Origin: Pseudomonas_S sp047607345
GTDB taxonomy: Bacteria > Pseudomonadota > Gammaproteobacteria > Xanthomonadales > Xanthomonadaceae
DNA length: 12,106 nucleotides
Reading direction: 5' to 3'
Assembly: GCA_047607345.1 (NCBI GenBank)
Contig: JASGDF010000056.1
Span: 1 to 12,106 of the forward strand
Below, piece after piece: positions 1 through 6,728 of this stretch. A program made the position numbers and the translations under genes. The number at the start of each line of letters is the position of its first letter. The stretch's first letter is position 1. The notes below the pieces were generated by a model. That model ran no database searches, was not told where the DNA came from, and saw only the letters and a program-made list of their open reading frames with translations.

Positions 1-1
1 C

Positions 2-637
2 GGCAAGGCCGCCGTGCGCTACCTGCGCGCCCACGCCGCGCAGTACGGCATCGACCCCTCGCGCATCGCCGTGGTCGGCGATTCGGCCGGCGGCTACCTG
101 TCGCAGATGGTCGGCCTGAGCAATGGCGAAAAGGCGTTCGATACCGGCGACTTCCTCGACCAGTCCTCCGACGTGCAGGCCGCGGTCACGCTCTACGGCA
201 TCTCCAACCTGCTCAACATCGGCGAGGGTTTTTCTCCAGAGGTGCAGCAGGTGCACCGCTCGCCGGCCGTGACCGAGGCGCTGCTGGTCAATGGTCCGGC
301 GTTTCGCAGTTCGCCCGGTGGTCCGATCGACAGCGACCCGGCCAAGGCGCTGGCCGCCAGCCCGCTGGGCCACCTGGACGGCGCCAAGCCGCCGTTCCTG
401 ATCATGCACGGCAGCGCCGACAACCTGGTCTCGCCGCTACAGAGCAAGCAGCTCTACGAGGCGCTGCGCGCCAAGGGCAGCAAGGTCGACTACGTGCTGG
501 TCGAGGGCGCCAACCACGGCGACTTGGCGTGGTACCAGCCGGCGGTGATCGAGCGCATCGTCGGCTGGCTCAAGGCCACGCTGGGCGGGCCGGTCAAGGG
601 CGCGGGGAAGGCCGCAACGCCCGGTTCCAATCTCTGA
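2..637 (+). CDS. alpha/beta-hydrolase (esterase/lipase-like), 5' end cut by window
   Basis: This is the C-terminal part of a serine hydrolase; the reading frame is open from base 2, so the true start lies before the window. About 211 residues are visible. Counting from the GTG at base 14, the nucleophile elbow G-D-S-A-G-G puts the catalytic Ser at residue 24. The acid is probably Asp136 in HGSADNLV, and the base is His168 in GANHGD. The triad order and spacing fit the esterase/lipase and BD-FAE-like branch of the fold, which hydrolyses carboxyl esters. No membrane segment is visible in this part, and a secretion signal, if any, would lie upstream of the window. A GC hairpin follows the stop, so the gene probably ends its own transcript and may be unrelated to the downstream cluster. 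Fold and triad are confident; the substrate is unknown. Confidence 0.85.
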   Translation, partial: GKAAVRYLRAHAAQYGIDPSRIAVVGDSAGGYLSQMVGLSNGEKAFDTGDFLDQSSDVQAAVTLYGISNLLNIGEGFSPEVQQVHRSPAVTEALLVNGPAFRSSPGGPIDSDPAKALAASPLGHLDGAKPPFLIMHGSADNLVSPLQSKQLYEALRAKGSKVDYVLVEGANHGDLAWYQPAVIERIVGWLKATLGGPVKGAGKAATPGSNL

Positions 638-641
638 CGCG

Positions 642-670
642 CGGCGCGGCCGCCGCTGGCGGCCGCGCCG
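642..670 (+). terminator. GC-rich hairpin after the hydrolase gene
   Basis: A perfect 13-bp inverted repeat with a 3-base loop (GCT) starts 4 bases after the hydrolase stop codon. The stem is almost pure G+C. No T-run follows, so it is not a textbook intrinsic terminator. Its position just behind a stop codon still suggests a role in transcript termination or 3'-end protection. Confidence 0.5.
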
Positions 671-734
671 GAACGGCGCTGTGGCCTGATGTTGCTTCGC
701 CGCCGCGCGATGGTCGTTGCGGTCGCAGGCATGC

Positions 735-756
735 GCGATGCGCTCGCGATGCGCTG
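735..756. repeat. short tandem repeat, 2 x 11 bp
   Basis: Two adjacent copies of GCGATGCGCT are each followed by one variable base (C, then G). It lies in the gene-free stretch before the TonB receptor. It could be a binding site for a dimeric regulator or a chance repeat in GC-rich DNA; nothing else supports a function. Confidence 0.3.
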
Positions 757-780
757 GCGATTCTGCGCGGGGGTTCATTG

Positions 781-970
781 CGATCGTTTATCAACATATG
801 CGAGTCCTGCGTTTTTGCGCGGATTTTGATACTGATAAAGCAATCAATAGATTCCCCGCGATTATTACGCGGGCGATTATGTTCCAGGGCCGACACCCGA
901 TCAGCAGTTGATTCGCCGCGAACCGGCTTTTCAGGTGCATTTACCCGTGATCGGACCGGTTTTCGGTGAT
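781..970 (+). promoter_or_regulatory. AT-richer block, likely control region of the TonB receptor gene
   Basis: The gene-free stretch 638-1065 contains one clearly AT-richer block, which stands out in this GC-rich window. It includes TTGATA at 826-831, a possible -35 box, but no convincing -10 box at the usual distance. It also holds a CCCGCG/CGCGGG inverted repeat (855-873) and a spaced AACCGG/CCGGTT pair (921-926 and 956-961). I place the receptor promoter and any operator here by position and composition; no known regulator box was recognised. The rest of the stretch (671-780 and 971-1065) shows no gene that I can support. Confidence 0.4.
855..873. promoter_or_regulatory. inverted repeat CCCGCG-N7-CGCGGG, possible operator
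   Basis: A perfect 6-bp inverted repeat flanks a fully AT centre (ATTATTA). It lies about 190 bp before the receptor start in the AT-richer block. GC arms with an AT spacer suit a dimeric repressor or activator, but no regulator gene is next to it. Low confidence. Confidence 0.3.
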
Positions 971-1065
971 TTCGGACATGGCATGCGTTGTGCTTGAGCA
1001 CAGTCGAGCGCGGTGGAACGTCCGCCGGCATATCGACCGATCGAGTACGCGGGAACCTATCCGAC

Positions 1066-3255
1066 ATGAAACTGGCAGACGGCAGTATTCAACAGCGTGC
1101 GCGGGCACGGCATCGTCGCAACGGGCATGCGCGCCGGCTGCCGCTGGCGCTGGCCGCCGCAGTGTGTCTGGCGCAGGCGATGCCGGCGCTCGCGGACGAT
1201 GCGGACGACGCCCGGCGCGTGCAGGAACTGGACGCGGTGAAGGTCAGCGCCAAGGGCGTGTCGGCCAGGCAGGCGGCGCAGGCCGACGTGGACGCGGTGC
1301 CGGGCGGCGCGGCGCTGATCGATCAGCAGCGCGTGGAGGATGGCCGCGTGGCCACCAGCCAGGACGTGCTGGCCTACCAGCCGGGCGTGTACGCGCTGGC
1401 GGCCGGCGGCGCGGACGGCTTGAAGATCAACATCCGCGGCTCGGGCATCAACCGTGGCACCAACTACTTCCGCTCCGGCATCTACTTCCTGTTCGACGGC
1501 TTGCCGGTCTCCGGGCCGAGCGGTTCGCCGTTCGAATTGTTCGAGCCGCTCGGGCTGGCCTATACCGAGGTGCTCAAGGGCGCCAACGGCTTCGACCTCG
1601 GCAGCCTGGCGCTGGGCGGGGCGATCAACTACGTGACCCAGACCGGGCGCGAGGCCGCGCCGCTGCAACTGCGCTACGAGCTGGGCAGCTTCGGCTACCA
1701 GAAGCGCCAGCTCAGCTCCGGACAGACCCTCGGCGACTTCGACTACTTCGTCAGCCTCACCGACGGGCGCAGCCACGGCTACCAGGACCACAGCGCCAGC
1801 CGTAGCCACGGCGTTGCCGGCAACGTGGGCTGGCAGGTCACGCCGGACCTGGAAACCCGGCTGTACCTGCGCTATCGCGAGAGCAAGTTCGACAACGCCG
1901 GCAGCGTGAGCCTGGCGCAGGCGTTGCACGATCCGCGCGCGGCCAGCACCTCGGCGCTGAGCTACGACTGGAACCGCAACCATCCCGGCAGCACCTGGAT
2001 CGGCAGCAAGACCACCTGGCGTATCGACGATGCCCAGAGCCTGGAGTTCGGCCTGACCTACCACGACTACCCGCTGACCACGAACTGGTGGGTAGTACAC
2101 GAGACCTGGGCGTTTCGCGATGTCAGCGCCACGCTGAACTACACCCGGCGCGGGCAGTGGCTCGGGCGCGACAGCCTGACCCGGATCGGACTGGTCTCCA
2201 CCTACAACCTGGATTCGTCCTCGCACAGTTATTCCAATAGCGAGGCCGACACCGGCTATGCGCTGGGCACGCTGCGCTCGGCGCGCAAGTACGACGGCTC
2301 CTCCGACAGTGTGCTGCACGCCAGCAACGAGCTGGCGTTGCGGCCGGCGCTGTGGCTGACCACCGGGCTGTCGCTGCTATACACCGAGCGCAAGGCACAG
2401 ATCACCTATCCGATCACCGATGAGACCCAACCCGCTTATGCGCGCGGGCGCTGGGACTACGCGCCGCGCCTGGGGCTGCGCTGGGAGCCGCGCGCGGGGC
2501 TGCAGTTCTACGGCAACCTGAGCCGCTCTGTGGAGACGCCCAATGCCTGGGCGATGGTCGGCGGCAACTACTTCTCCAGCGGCGTGGCGACGAGCCTGGC
2601 CAGCGGGGTGATGGACCTGCGCAACCAGACCGCGACCACGCTGGAGATCGGCAGCCGCGGCGAGGCCGCGCTCGGGCAGTGGGACGTGTCGCTGTACCGC
2701 GCGGCGGTGCGCCACGAACTGCTGTCGGTGGTGATCGCCGACAGCAACGGCGCGGCGGTCACCGAGGAGACCAACGCCAGCGCCACCACCCATCAGGGCG
2801 TGGAGGCCGCATTGCACAGCAGGTTGTGGGAAGGCGCGGGCGGGCAGCGGCTGTCGCTGCGCCAGGCCTACAGCTTCAGCGATTTCCACTACGACCACGA
2901 CGCGGTATTCGGCTCCAACCGCCTGCCCGGCATCCCGCGCCACTACTACCAGGGCGAGCTGCGCTACGACCATCCGGCCGGCTGGTACGCCACGGCCAAC
3001 ACTTGGATCGGCTCGCCGATCTCGATCGACTATGCCGACAGCAAGCGCACGCCCGGCTACGCGATCTACGGCGCCAGCCTGGGCTTCGAAGCGCCGTCCG
3101 GGCGCTGGTCGGCCTGGCTGGACCTGCGCAACCTCACCGGCAAGCGCTACGTGGCGATCGTCGCGCCCGGCTACGACGACGCCGGCAGCGATCAGGCGCG
3201 GGTCACGCCGGGCGAGGGCCGCGCGCTCTACGCCGGCTTCAGCTGGAAGCTGTGA
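1066..3255 (+). CDS. TonB-dependent outer-membrane receptor
   Basis: This 729-residue protein is a ligand-gated outer-membrane transporter powered by TonB/ExbBD. The start at ATG 1066 is preferred over the TTG at 988. It gives an Arg-rich n-region, a hydrophobic stretch at about 25-42 and an ALA cleavage site before Asp44; a weak GGGAA lies 11 bases upstream. A likely TonB box (LDAVKV, 55-60) leads into a plug domain (about 65-195) with the typical INIRG (R124, G125) and LGGAINYVT motifs. The remainder is alternating aromatic and polar sequence of a 22-strand barrel ending in FSWKL, where most barrels end in Phe. The size is normal for the family. No FecA-type signalling extension is present, so it should not drive its own sigma factor. 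The ligand is not readable. The neighbouring flavin monooxygenases suggest a small organic molecule rather than a siderophore, but a siderophore remains possible. Confidence 0.92.
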   Translation: MKLADGSIQQRARARHRRNGHARRLPLALAAAVCLAQAMPALADDADDARRVQELDAVKVSAKGVSARQAAQADVDAVPGGAALIDQQRVEDGRVATSQDVLAYQPGVYALAAGGADGLKINIRGSGINRGTNYFRSGIYFLFDGLPVSGPSGSPFELFEPLGLAYTEVLKGANGFDLGSLALGGAINYVTQTGREAAPLQLRYELGSFGYQKRQLSSGQTLGDFDYFVSLTDGRSHGYQDHSASRSHGVAGNVGWQVTPDLETRLYLRYRESKFDNAGSVSLAQALHDPRAASTSALSYDWNRNHPGSTWIGSKTTWRIDDAQSLEFGLTYHDYPLTTNWWVVHETWAFRDVSATLNYTRRGQWLGRDSLTRIGLVSTYNLDSSSHSYSNSEADTGYALGTLRSARKYDGSSDSVLHASNELALRPALWLTTGLSLLYTERKAQITYPITDETQPAYARGRWDYAPRLGLRWEPRAGLQFYGNLSRSVETPNAWAMVGGNYFSSGVATSLASGVMDLRNQTATTLEIGSRGEAALGQWDVSLYRAAVRHELLSVVIADSNGAAVTEETNASATTHQGVEAALHSRLWEGAGGQRLSLRQAYSFSDFHYDHDAVFGSNRLPGIPRHYYQGELRYDHPAGWYATANTWIGSPISIDYADSKRTPGYAIYGASLGFEAPSGRWSAWLDLRNLTGKRYVAIVAPGYDDAGSDQARVTPGEGRALYAGFSWKL

Positions 3256-3301
3256 GCGATGCGGTTTTCGCTTGCGTTCTTCATGGCGCCGCTCCTTCTG
3301 C

Positions 3302-3361
3302 AGGAGGGACTTCGGTCCCGACGGGCGTTACCGGCAAAGCGTCGGGACTGAAGTCCCTCCT
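3302..3361. repeat. palindromic REP-type repeat, copy 1 (intergenic)
   Basis: Two 21-base arms (3302-3322 and 3341-3361) are inverted copies with one mismatch, which would be a G-U pair in RNA, separated by 18 bases. Each arm is itself a hairpin around GGGACT/AGTCCC. In the left arm the loop is C(TTCG)G, an extra-stable tetraloop in RNA. It fills most of the 140-bp gap between the receptor and the first flavoenzyme gene. A second copy lies at 11073-11133. Likely effects are attenuation or mRNA 3'-end protection between the two genes. Confidence 0.85.
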
Positions 3362-3383
3362 ACGAGATCCCCCTCACCCGATT

Positions 3384-3387
3384 GGAG
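3384..3387 (+). promoter_or_regulatory. ribosome binding site (GGAG) of the acyl-CoA-dehydrogenase-like gene
   Basis: GGAG lies 8 bases before ATG 3396. It decides the start of that gene, since the same frame is open for a long way upstream through the receptor gene and the repeat. Confidence 0.65.
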
Positions 3388-3395
3388 ACATCGCG

Positions 3396-4658
3396 ATGAA
3401 CGCCCAGGCCATCTTCCAGACCGACACGCCGCCGCAGCACGGCGCGCCCGCCGATGCCGCGCTGGCGCAGCGCTTCGAGCCGGTGTTCGCGCGCATCGCC
3501 GAGGGCGCGCTGGCGCGCGAGCGCGAACGCGCGCTGGCGTTCGAGCCGGTGCAATGGCTGCGCGAGGCCGGCTTCGGCGCGCTGCGGGTGCCGCGCGAAT
3601 ACGGCGGCATCGGTGCCAGCCTGCCGCAGCTGCTGCGGTTGCTGGCGTGGCTGGGCGAGGCCGATTCCAACCTGCCGCAGATCCTGCGCGCGCACTTCGG
3701 CTTCGTCGAAAGCCTGTTCGGCGCCGATGCGGAGAACGCCGCGCTGCGCGCGCGCTGGTTGCCGAAGGTGGCGGCCGGCGCGCTGTTCGGCGCGGCGATG
3801 GCCGAGCGCGGGCCGCTGACCGAGAACACGTTGCGGCTGCGTCGCGACGGCGCGCGCTGGCGGCTGGACGGGGAGAAGTTCTATTCGACCGGCACGCTGT
3901 ACGCGGACTGGATCCTGGCCGCGGCGGTGGAGGGCGAGGACCAGCTCGCGCTGGCGGTGCCGGCCGACGCGCCGGGGGTCGAGCGCATCGACGACTGGGA
4001 TGGCTTCGGCCAGCGCCTGACCGGCAGCGGCAGCACCCGCTTCGCGGCGGTGGCGCTGGAGGACGAGCACCTGCTGCACCGCCATCCCGGCGGCCAGCCG
4101 CGCCCGGACGGCTACCTCACCGCGTTCTACCAGAGCGTGCACCTGGCGACGCTGGCCGGGATCGCGCGCGCGGTGCTGCGCGACGCGGTCGCGTTCGCGC
4201 GCGCGCGCACCCGCACCTTCGGCGTGCCGGGACAGACCCGCCCGGCCGACGATCCGCTGGTGCAGCGGGTGGTCGGCAAGCTGTCCAGCCACGCCTTCGC
4301 CGCCGAGGCGGTGGTCGAACAGGTTGCGGCCGCCTTGCAGCGCGCGTACCTGGCGCACCAGGCCGGCCATGCGGTCGAGGCCGACTACGTTGCCGCCGAC
4401 GTCGCCGCCTACCATGGCCAGCAGGTCGCGCTGCCGCTGGTGCTGGAGGCGGCCACGCTGCTGTTCGAGGTCGGCGGCGCCTCGGCCACCGAGCGCGGCC
4501 GCGCGCTCGACCGGCACTGGCGCAACGCGCGCACGCTGGCCTCGCACAATCCGGCGATCCTGCGCGAGCGCGCGCTCGGCGACTGGCGGCTCAACGGCGT
4601 GCGTCCGCGCGAGGCCTGGTTTTCCGGCACCGAGACCAAGCCGGAGACATCGGCATGA
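3396..4658 (+). CDS. acyl-CoA-dehydrogenase-fold flavoenzyme, SfnB/DszC-like (probable FMNH2 monooxygenase)
   Basis: This 420-residue protein has the three-part acyl-CoA dehydrogenase layout: helical N-domain (about 20-130), beta domain (about 130-240) and helical C-domain (about 240-400). GEKFYSTGT (159-167) and the C-terminal run H374-WRNART-x-x-x-H384 resemble the SfnB/DszC branch. These enzymes are not beta-oxidation dehydrogenases; they use reduced flavin and oxygen on sulfones and thiophenes. The usual dehydrogenase catalytic Glu is not evident, which fits an oxygenase. The start follows GGAG at 3384 and gives the expected length. The stop overlaps the next start in ATGA, so the two are translationally coupled. 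No secretion signal is present, so it is cytoplasmic. It needs an FMN reductase, which is not encoded here. Family branch is fairly sure; substrate unknown. Alternative: an unrelated acyl-CoA dehydrogenase. Confidence 0.85.
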   Translation: MNAQAIFQTDTPPQHGAPADAALAQRFEPVFARIAEGALARERERALAFEPVQWLREAGFGALRVPREYGGIGASLPQLLRLLAWLGEADSNLPQILRAHFGFVESLFGADAENAALRARWLPKVAAGALFGAAMAERGPLTENTLRLRRDGARWRLDGEKFYSTGTLYADWILAAAVEGEDQLALAVPADAPGVERIDDWDGFGQRLTGSGSTRFAAVALEDEHLLHRHPGGQPRPDGYLTAFYQSVHLATLAGIARAVLRDAVAFARARTRTFGVPGQTRPADDPLVQRVVGKLSSHAFAAEAVVEQVAAALQRAYLAHQAGHAVEADYVAADVAAYHGQQVALPLVLEAATLLFEVGGASATERGRALDRHWRNARTLASHNPAILRERALGDWRLNGVRPREAWFSGTETKPETSA

Positions 4659-6109
4659 GCCGTGCGGCCGAGCCCAAGCAGTTGCACGTCAACCTGTTCG
4701 AGATGAACTGCGTCAGCCACATCGTGCACGGCATGTGGGTGCACCCGGACAACAACCGGCATCGCTTCAACGACCTGGACTACTGGACCGAGCTGGCGCA
4801 ACTGCTCGAATACGGCACCTTCGACGGGGTGTTCCTGGCCGACGTGATCGGTGCCTACGACAGTTTCGGGGAAGGTCCGAAGGCGGCGCTGGAAGAAGCG
4901 TTGCAGATCCCCAGCAACGATCCGCTGCTGCTGATCCCGGCGATGGCGCAGGTGACCAAACACCTCGGCTTCGGCGCGACCTTCTCGACCACCTACGAGC
5001 CGCCGTTCGCGTTCGCCCGGCGCATGAGCACGCTCGACCACCTGACCAAGGGCCGGGTCGGCTGGAACATCGTCACCTCCTACCTGCCCAACGCGGCGCG
5101 CAACTTCGGCCTGGACGGCGAGGTGCCGCACGACCACCGCTACGAGATCGCCGACGAATACCTGGACGTGCTCTACAAGCTGTGGGAAGGCTCGTGGGAC
5201 GACGATGCGGTGATCGCCGACCGTGAGCGGCGCATCTACACCGACCCGTCGAAGGTGCGCCACATCGATCATGCTGGCGCGTTCTTCAAGGTCGCCGGCC
5301 CGCACCTGAGCCAGCCTTCGCCGCAGCGCACGCCGGTGCTGTTCCAGGCCTCCGGTTCGGCGGCCGGGCTGGAGTTCGCCGCGCGCCACGCCGAGGTGGT
5401 GTTCACCGGGGGGCTGACCTCTGCCGACGTGCGCCGCAACATCGCCAGCACCCGCGCGCGGGTGGCCGCGCAGGGGCGTGATCCGCGCGCGATCAGGTTC
5501 GTGGTCCAGGCCGGGGTGATCGTGGCGCGCAGCGACGAGGCGGTGGCGGCCAAGCTCGATGGCTATCGGCGGCTGATGAGCGTGCGCGGTTCGCTGGTGC
5601 ATCAGCAATCGGACATCGATCTGCTGGCGTATCCGCGCGCGTTGCCGATCGGGGAGATCGTCGGTGGTCGTGGCAAGGGCAGTGCCAGCGGTATCGGCCG
5701 TGGTGTGCTGGCCGGGTTCGATCCGACCTGGACGGTCGGGCAGGTGTTGGCGCGGCTGGAGGCGTTCGACCGCGAGCGCTATTTCGTCGCCGGCACGCCC
5801 ACGGTGGTGGCCGACACGATCGAGCGCTGGCTGGACGAGGACGACATCGACGGCATCAACCTGCGCCAGTACCTCTCGTTCGAGACCGCGCGCGACTTCA
5901 TCGAGCTGGTGGTGCCGGAGCTGCGCCGGCGTGGCCGCTTCCGCGAGCGCTATCGCGATGGCGAGACCCTGCGCGAGCGCCTGTTCGGCGCCGGCCATGC
6001 GCGGTTGCCGGACGACCACTTCGGTGCGCGCTACCGTGATCCGGCCAACCTGAAGGTGGCGCCGCCGCCGCTGCGTTTCGCGGCGTCGGTGGTGGAGGCG
6101 GTTGGGTGA
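4655..6109 (+). CDS. luciferase-like FMN-dependent monooxygenase, NtaA/SnaA/DszA family
   Basis: This 484-residue cytoplasmic flavoenzyme belongs to the bacterial luciferase superfamily. Family members use FMNH2 and oxygen to cleave C-N or C-S bonds: nitrilotriacetate (NtaA), EDTA (EmoA), dibenzothiophene sulfone (DszA), or oxidise pristinamycin IIB (SnaA). Diagnostic stretches are the N-terminal HVNLFEMNCVSH, GRVGWNIVTS (133-142) followed by NAARNFG, then HDHRYEIADEYLDV and PVLFQASGS. ATG 4655 follows GGAGA at 4642, 8-9 bases upstream, and overlaps the previous stop by 4 bases. The length is slightly above the family's usual 440-460 residues, with extra sequence towards the C-terminus (GRGKGSASGIG region and a long tail). 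Its tight coupling to a DszC-like partner suggests two successive oxidations of one substrate. It needs a separate flavin reductase. Family call is strong; the exact reaction is not known. Confidence 0.92.
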   Translation: MSRAAEPKQLHVNLFEMNCVSHIVHGMWVHPDNNRHRFNDLDYWTELAQLLEYGTFDGVFLADVIGAYDSFGEGPKAALEEALQIPSNDPLLLIPAMAQVTKHLGFGATFSTTYEPPFAFARRMSTLDHLTKGRVGWNIVTSYLPNAARNFGLDGEVPHDHRYEIADEYLDVLYKLWEGSWDDDAVIADRERRIYTDPSKVRHIDHAGAFFKVAGPHLSQPSPQRTPVLFQASGSAAGLEFAARHAEVVFTGGLTSADVRRNIASTRARVAAQGRDPRAIRFVVQAGVIVARSDEAVAAKLDGYRRLMSVRGSLVHQQSDIDLLAYPRALPIGEIVGGRGKGSASGIGRGVLAGFDPTWTVGQVLARLEAFDRERYFVAGTPTVVADTIERWLDEDDIDGINLRQYLSFETARDFIELVVPELRRRGRFRERYRDGETLRERLFGAGHARLPDDHFGARYRDPANLKVAPPPLRFAASVVEAVG

Positions 6110-6216
6110 AGCCGCGCGTGTTCGTGGCGGCGAACTTTATCCGCTTTCTTCTCGACATCCTTTCGCGCTCTTCTCCGCGAAGCTGGGTTTCCCGGAATGC
6201 TTGCGGCCTCTCTCTG

Positions 6217-6243
6217 CCGTCATCCCCGCGCAGGCGGGGATCC
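6217..6243. repeat. REP-type repeat, ATCCCCGC-GCAG-GCGGGGAT (single copy)
   Basis: A perfect 8-bp stem with a GCAG loop sits at 6222-6241, within a 27-base unit that recurs twice, with small changes, at 11941-11966 and, inverted, at 12004-12029. It lies about 110 bp after the monooxygenase stop. It is probably a dispersed palindromic repeat acting at transcript ends. Confidence 0.75.
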
Positions 6244-6278
6244 ATGGACGTTCGTGCCGGTGGTGACTGGGTCGTGGT

Positions 6279-6302
6279 AACAGCAACAGCAACAGCAACA
6301 GC
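6279..6302. repeat. hexanucleotide microsatellite (AACAGC)x4
   Basis: Four perfect head-to-tail copies of AACAGC lie in the gene-free stretch. Copy number of such a tract can change by slippage. A related looser run (CAACAGC, then CACCAG repeats) occurs at about 6543-6572. No gene reads through it with any support. Confidence 0.85.
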
Positions 6303-6304
6303 TT

Positions 6305-6457
6305 TCGCTCCTACGGGAGCGAGTCACTTTTCTTTGCTCGTGCAAAGAAAAGTAACCAAAAGAAAGCACGCCCCGGGTCCTCGCGCCCTCCGCGGCGGCG
6401 CCGCCCGGGGACCGCTCCGGCGGCGGGAATTTTCGGCCGGGGCATCCTCCCCCGGCC
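6305..6457. repeat. composite hairpin-rich repeat element
   Basis: Several perfect inverted repeats follow one another: 6305-6322 (7-bp stem, TACG loop closed by C-G, an UNCG-type tetraloop); 6326-6353 (12-bp stem of ACTTTTCTTTGC type, loop TCGT); 6371-6377 with 6404-6410 (CCCCGGG/CCCGGGG) enclosing GGCGGC/GCCGCC at 6394-6405; and 6435-6457 (GGCCGGGG/CCCCGGCC). The motif around the second hairpin, followed by AGTAACCAAAAGAAAG, is one I recall as dispersed in Xanthomonadaceae intergenic regions. It has no coding signal and is best read as a non-autonomous repeat. The number of other copies needs a genome search. Confidence 0.65.
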
Positions 6458-6465
6458 TAAAACGA

Positions 6466-6481
6466 CGTGCATCCATGCACG
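6466..6481. repeat. hairpin CGTGCAT-CC-ATGCACG
   Basis: A perfect 7-bp inverted repeat with a 2-base centre lies just before the T-tailed hairpin at 6485. It may be part of the same composite element or a regulator site; I see no further support. Confidence 0.45.
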
Positions 6482-6484
6482 CCG

Positions 6485-6501
6485 CCCCCTTCGGGGGTTT
6501 T
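6485..6501 (+). terminator. intrinsic terminator-like hairpin with TTTT tail
   Basis: CCCCC-TTC-GGGGG is followed directly by TTTT, a short but classic terminator shape on the plus strand. It would end transcripts coming from the monooxygenase gene about 380 bases upstream. The stem is short, so termination may be partial and some read-through into the transporter genes is possible. Confidence 0.5.
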
Positions 6502-6692
6502 CTCCAGCCACCTCCGCCGCTGCGGGTACGGGGGGTGAGAAAGCAACAGCAAAATCACCAGCACCAGCACCGCGAGGGTCAGGGACTGTGGTGTGGGACT
6601 GGCTGGATGAAACCCGCGTGGCTGCTCTTGATTGACGGCATCAGGGCGCCAGTGGAAGTGCGCTCGTTTCGCCCGGGTGGCTGCCGGCCTGG
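6502..6692. other. gene-free stretch without recognisable signal
   Basis: Between the T-tailed hairpin and the next REP repeat I see no coding sequence, RNA gene or clear promoter. There is a loose AGCA/CACCAG run at about 6543-6572 and an isolated TTGACG at 6632-6637 without a matching -10 box. A promoter for the transporter genes should lie here or in 6729-6789, but I could not identify it. Confidence 0.4.
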
Positions 6693-6728
6693 CCTTCTCC
6701 CGTCCACGGGAGAAGGTGCCCGAAGGGC
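6693..6728. repeat. REP-type double hairpin (CTCCCGT...ACGGGAG plus GCCCGAAGGGC)
   Basis: A perfect 11-bp stem with a CC centre (6693-6716) is followed at once by GCCC-GAA-GGGC (6718-6728) and then GGATGAGGG. This two-hairpin layout is a familiar dispersed repeat of GC-rich proteobacteria, recalled from memory. It ends about 60 bases before the proposed start of the binding-protein gene, so it limits how far upstream that gene can plausibly begin. Confidence 0.75.

Noticed and set aside
988..1065. TonB receptor start at TTG 988
   Set aside because: It would add 26 residues before the signal peptide and uses a rare start codon; ATG 1066 gives a normal signal peptide.
1057..2319. 420-codon minus-strand frame opposite the TonB receptor
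   Set aside because: It is an antisense shadow; the plus strand carries an unambiguous TonB receptor here.
3032..4654. Open frame running from the receptor through the repeat into the monooxygenase frame
   Set aside because: The part before 4655 is Arg/Ala-rich shadow of the receptor and acyl-CoA-dehydrogenase-like genes. The monooxygenase homology begins only at ATG 4655.
3396..4658. Fatty-acid beta-oxidation acyl-CoA dehydrogenase
   Set aside because: The motifs resemble SfnB/DszC, the usual catalytic Glu is not evident, and it is coupled to a reduced-flavin monooxygenase rather than beta-oxidation genes.
4409..6019. 536-codon open frame on the minus strand opposite the flavin monooxygenase
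   Set aside because: It mirrors a confidently identified gene, has low-complexity Arg/Gln/Val/Ala-rich composition and shows no recognisable domain. Long antisense frames are expected at this GC content.
6305..6457. Insertion sequence
   Set aside because: Inverted repeats are present but there is no transposase frame; a small non-autonomous repeat element fits better.
6217..6501. CRISPR-like array
   Set aside because: The repeats here are different palindromes rather than one direct repeat with unique spacers of regular length, and no cas gene is present.
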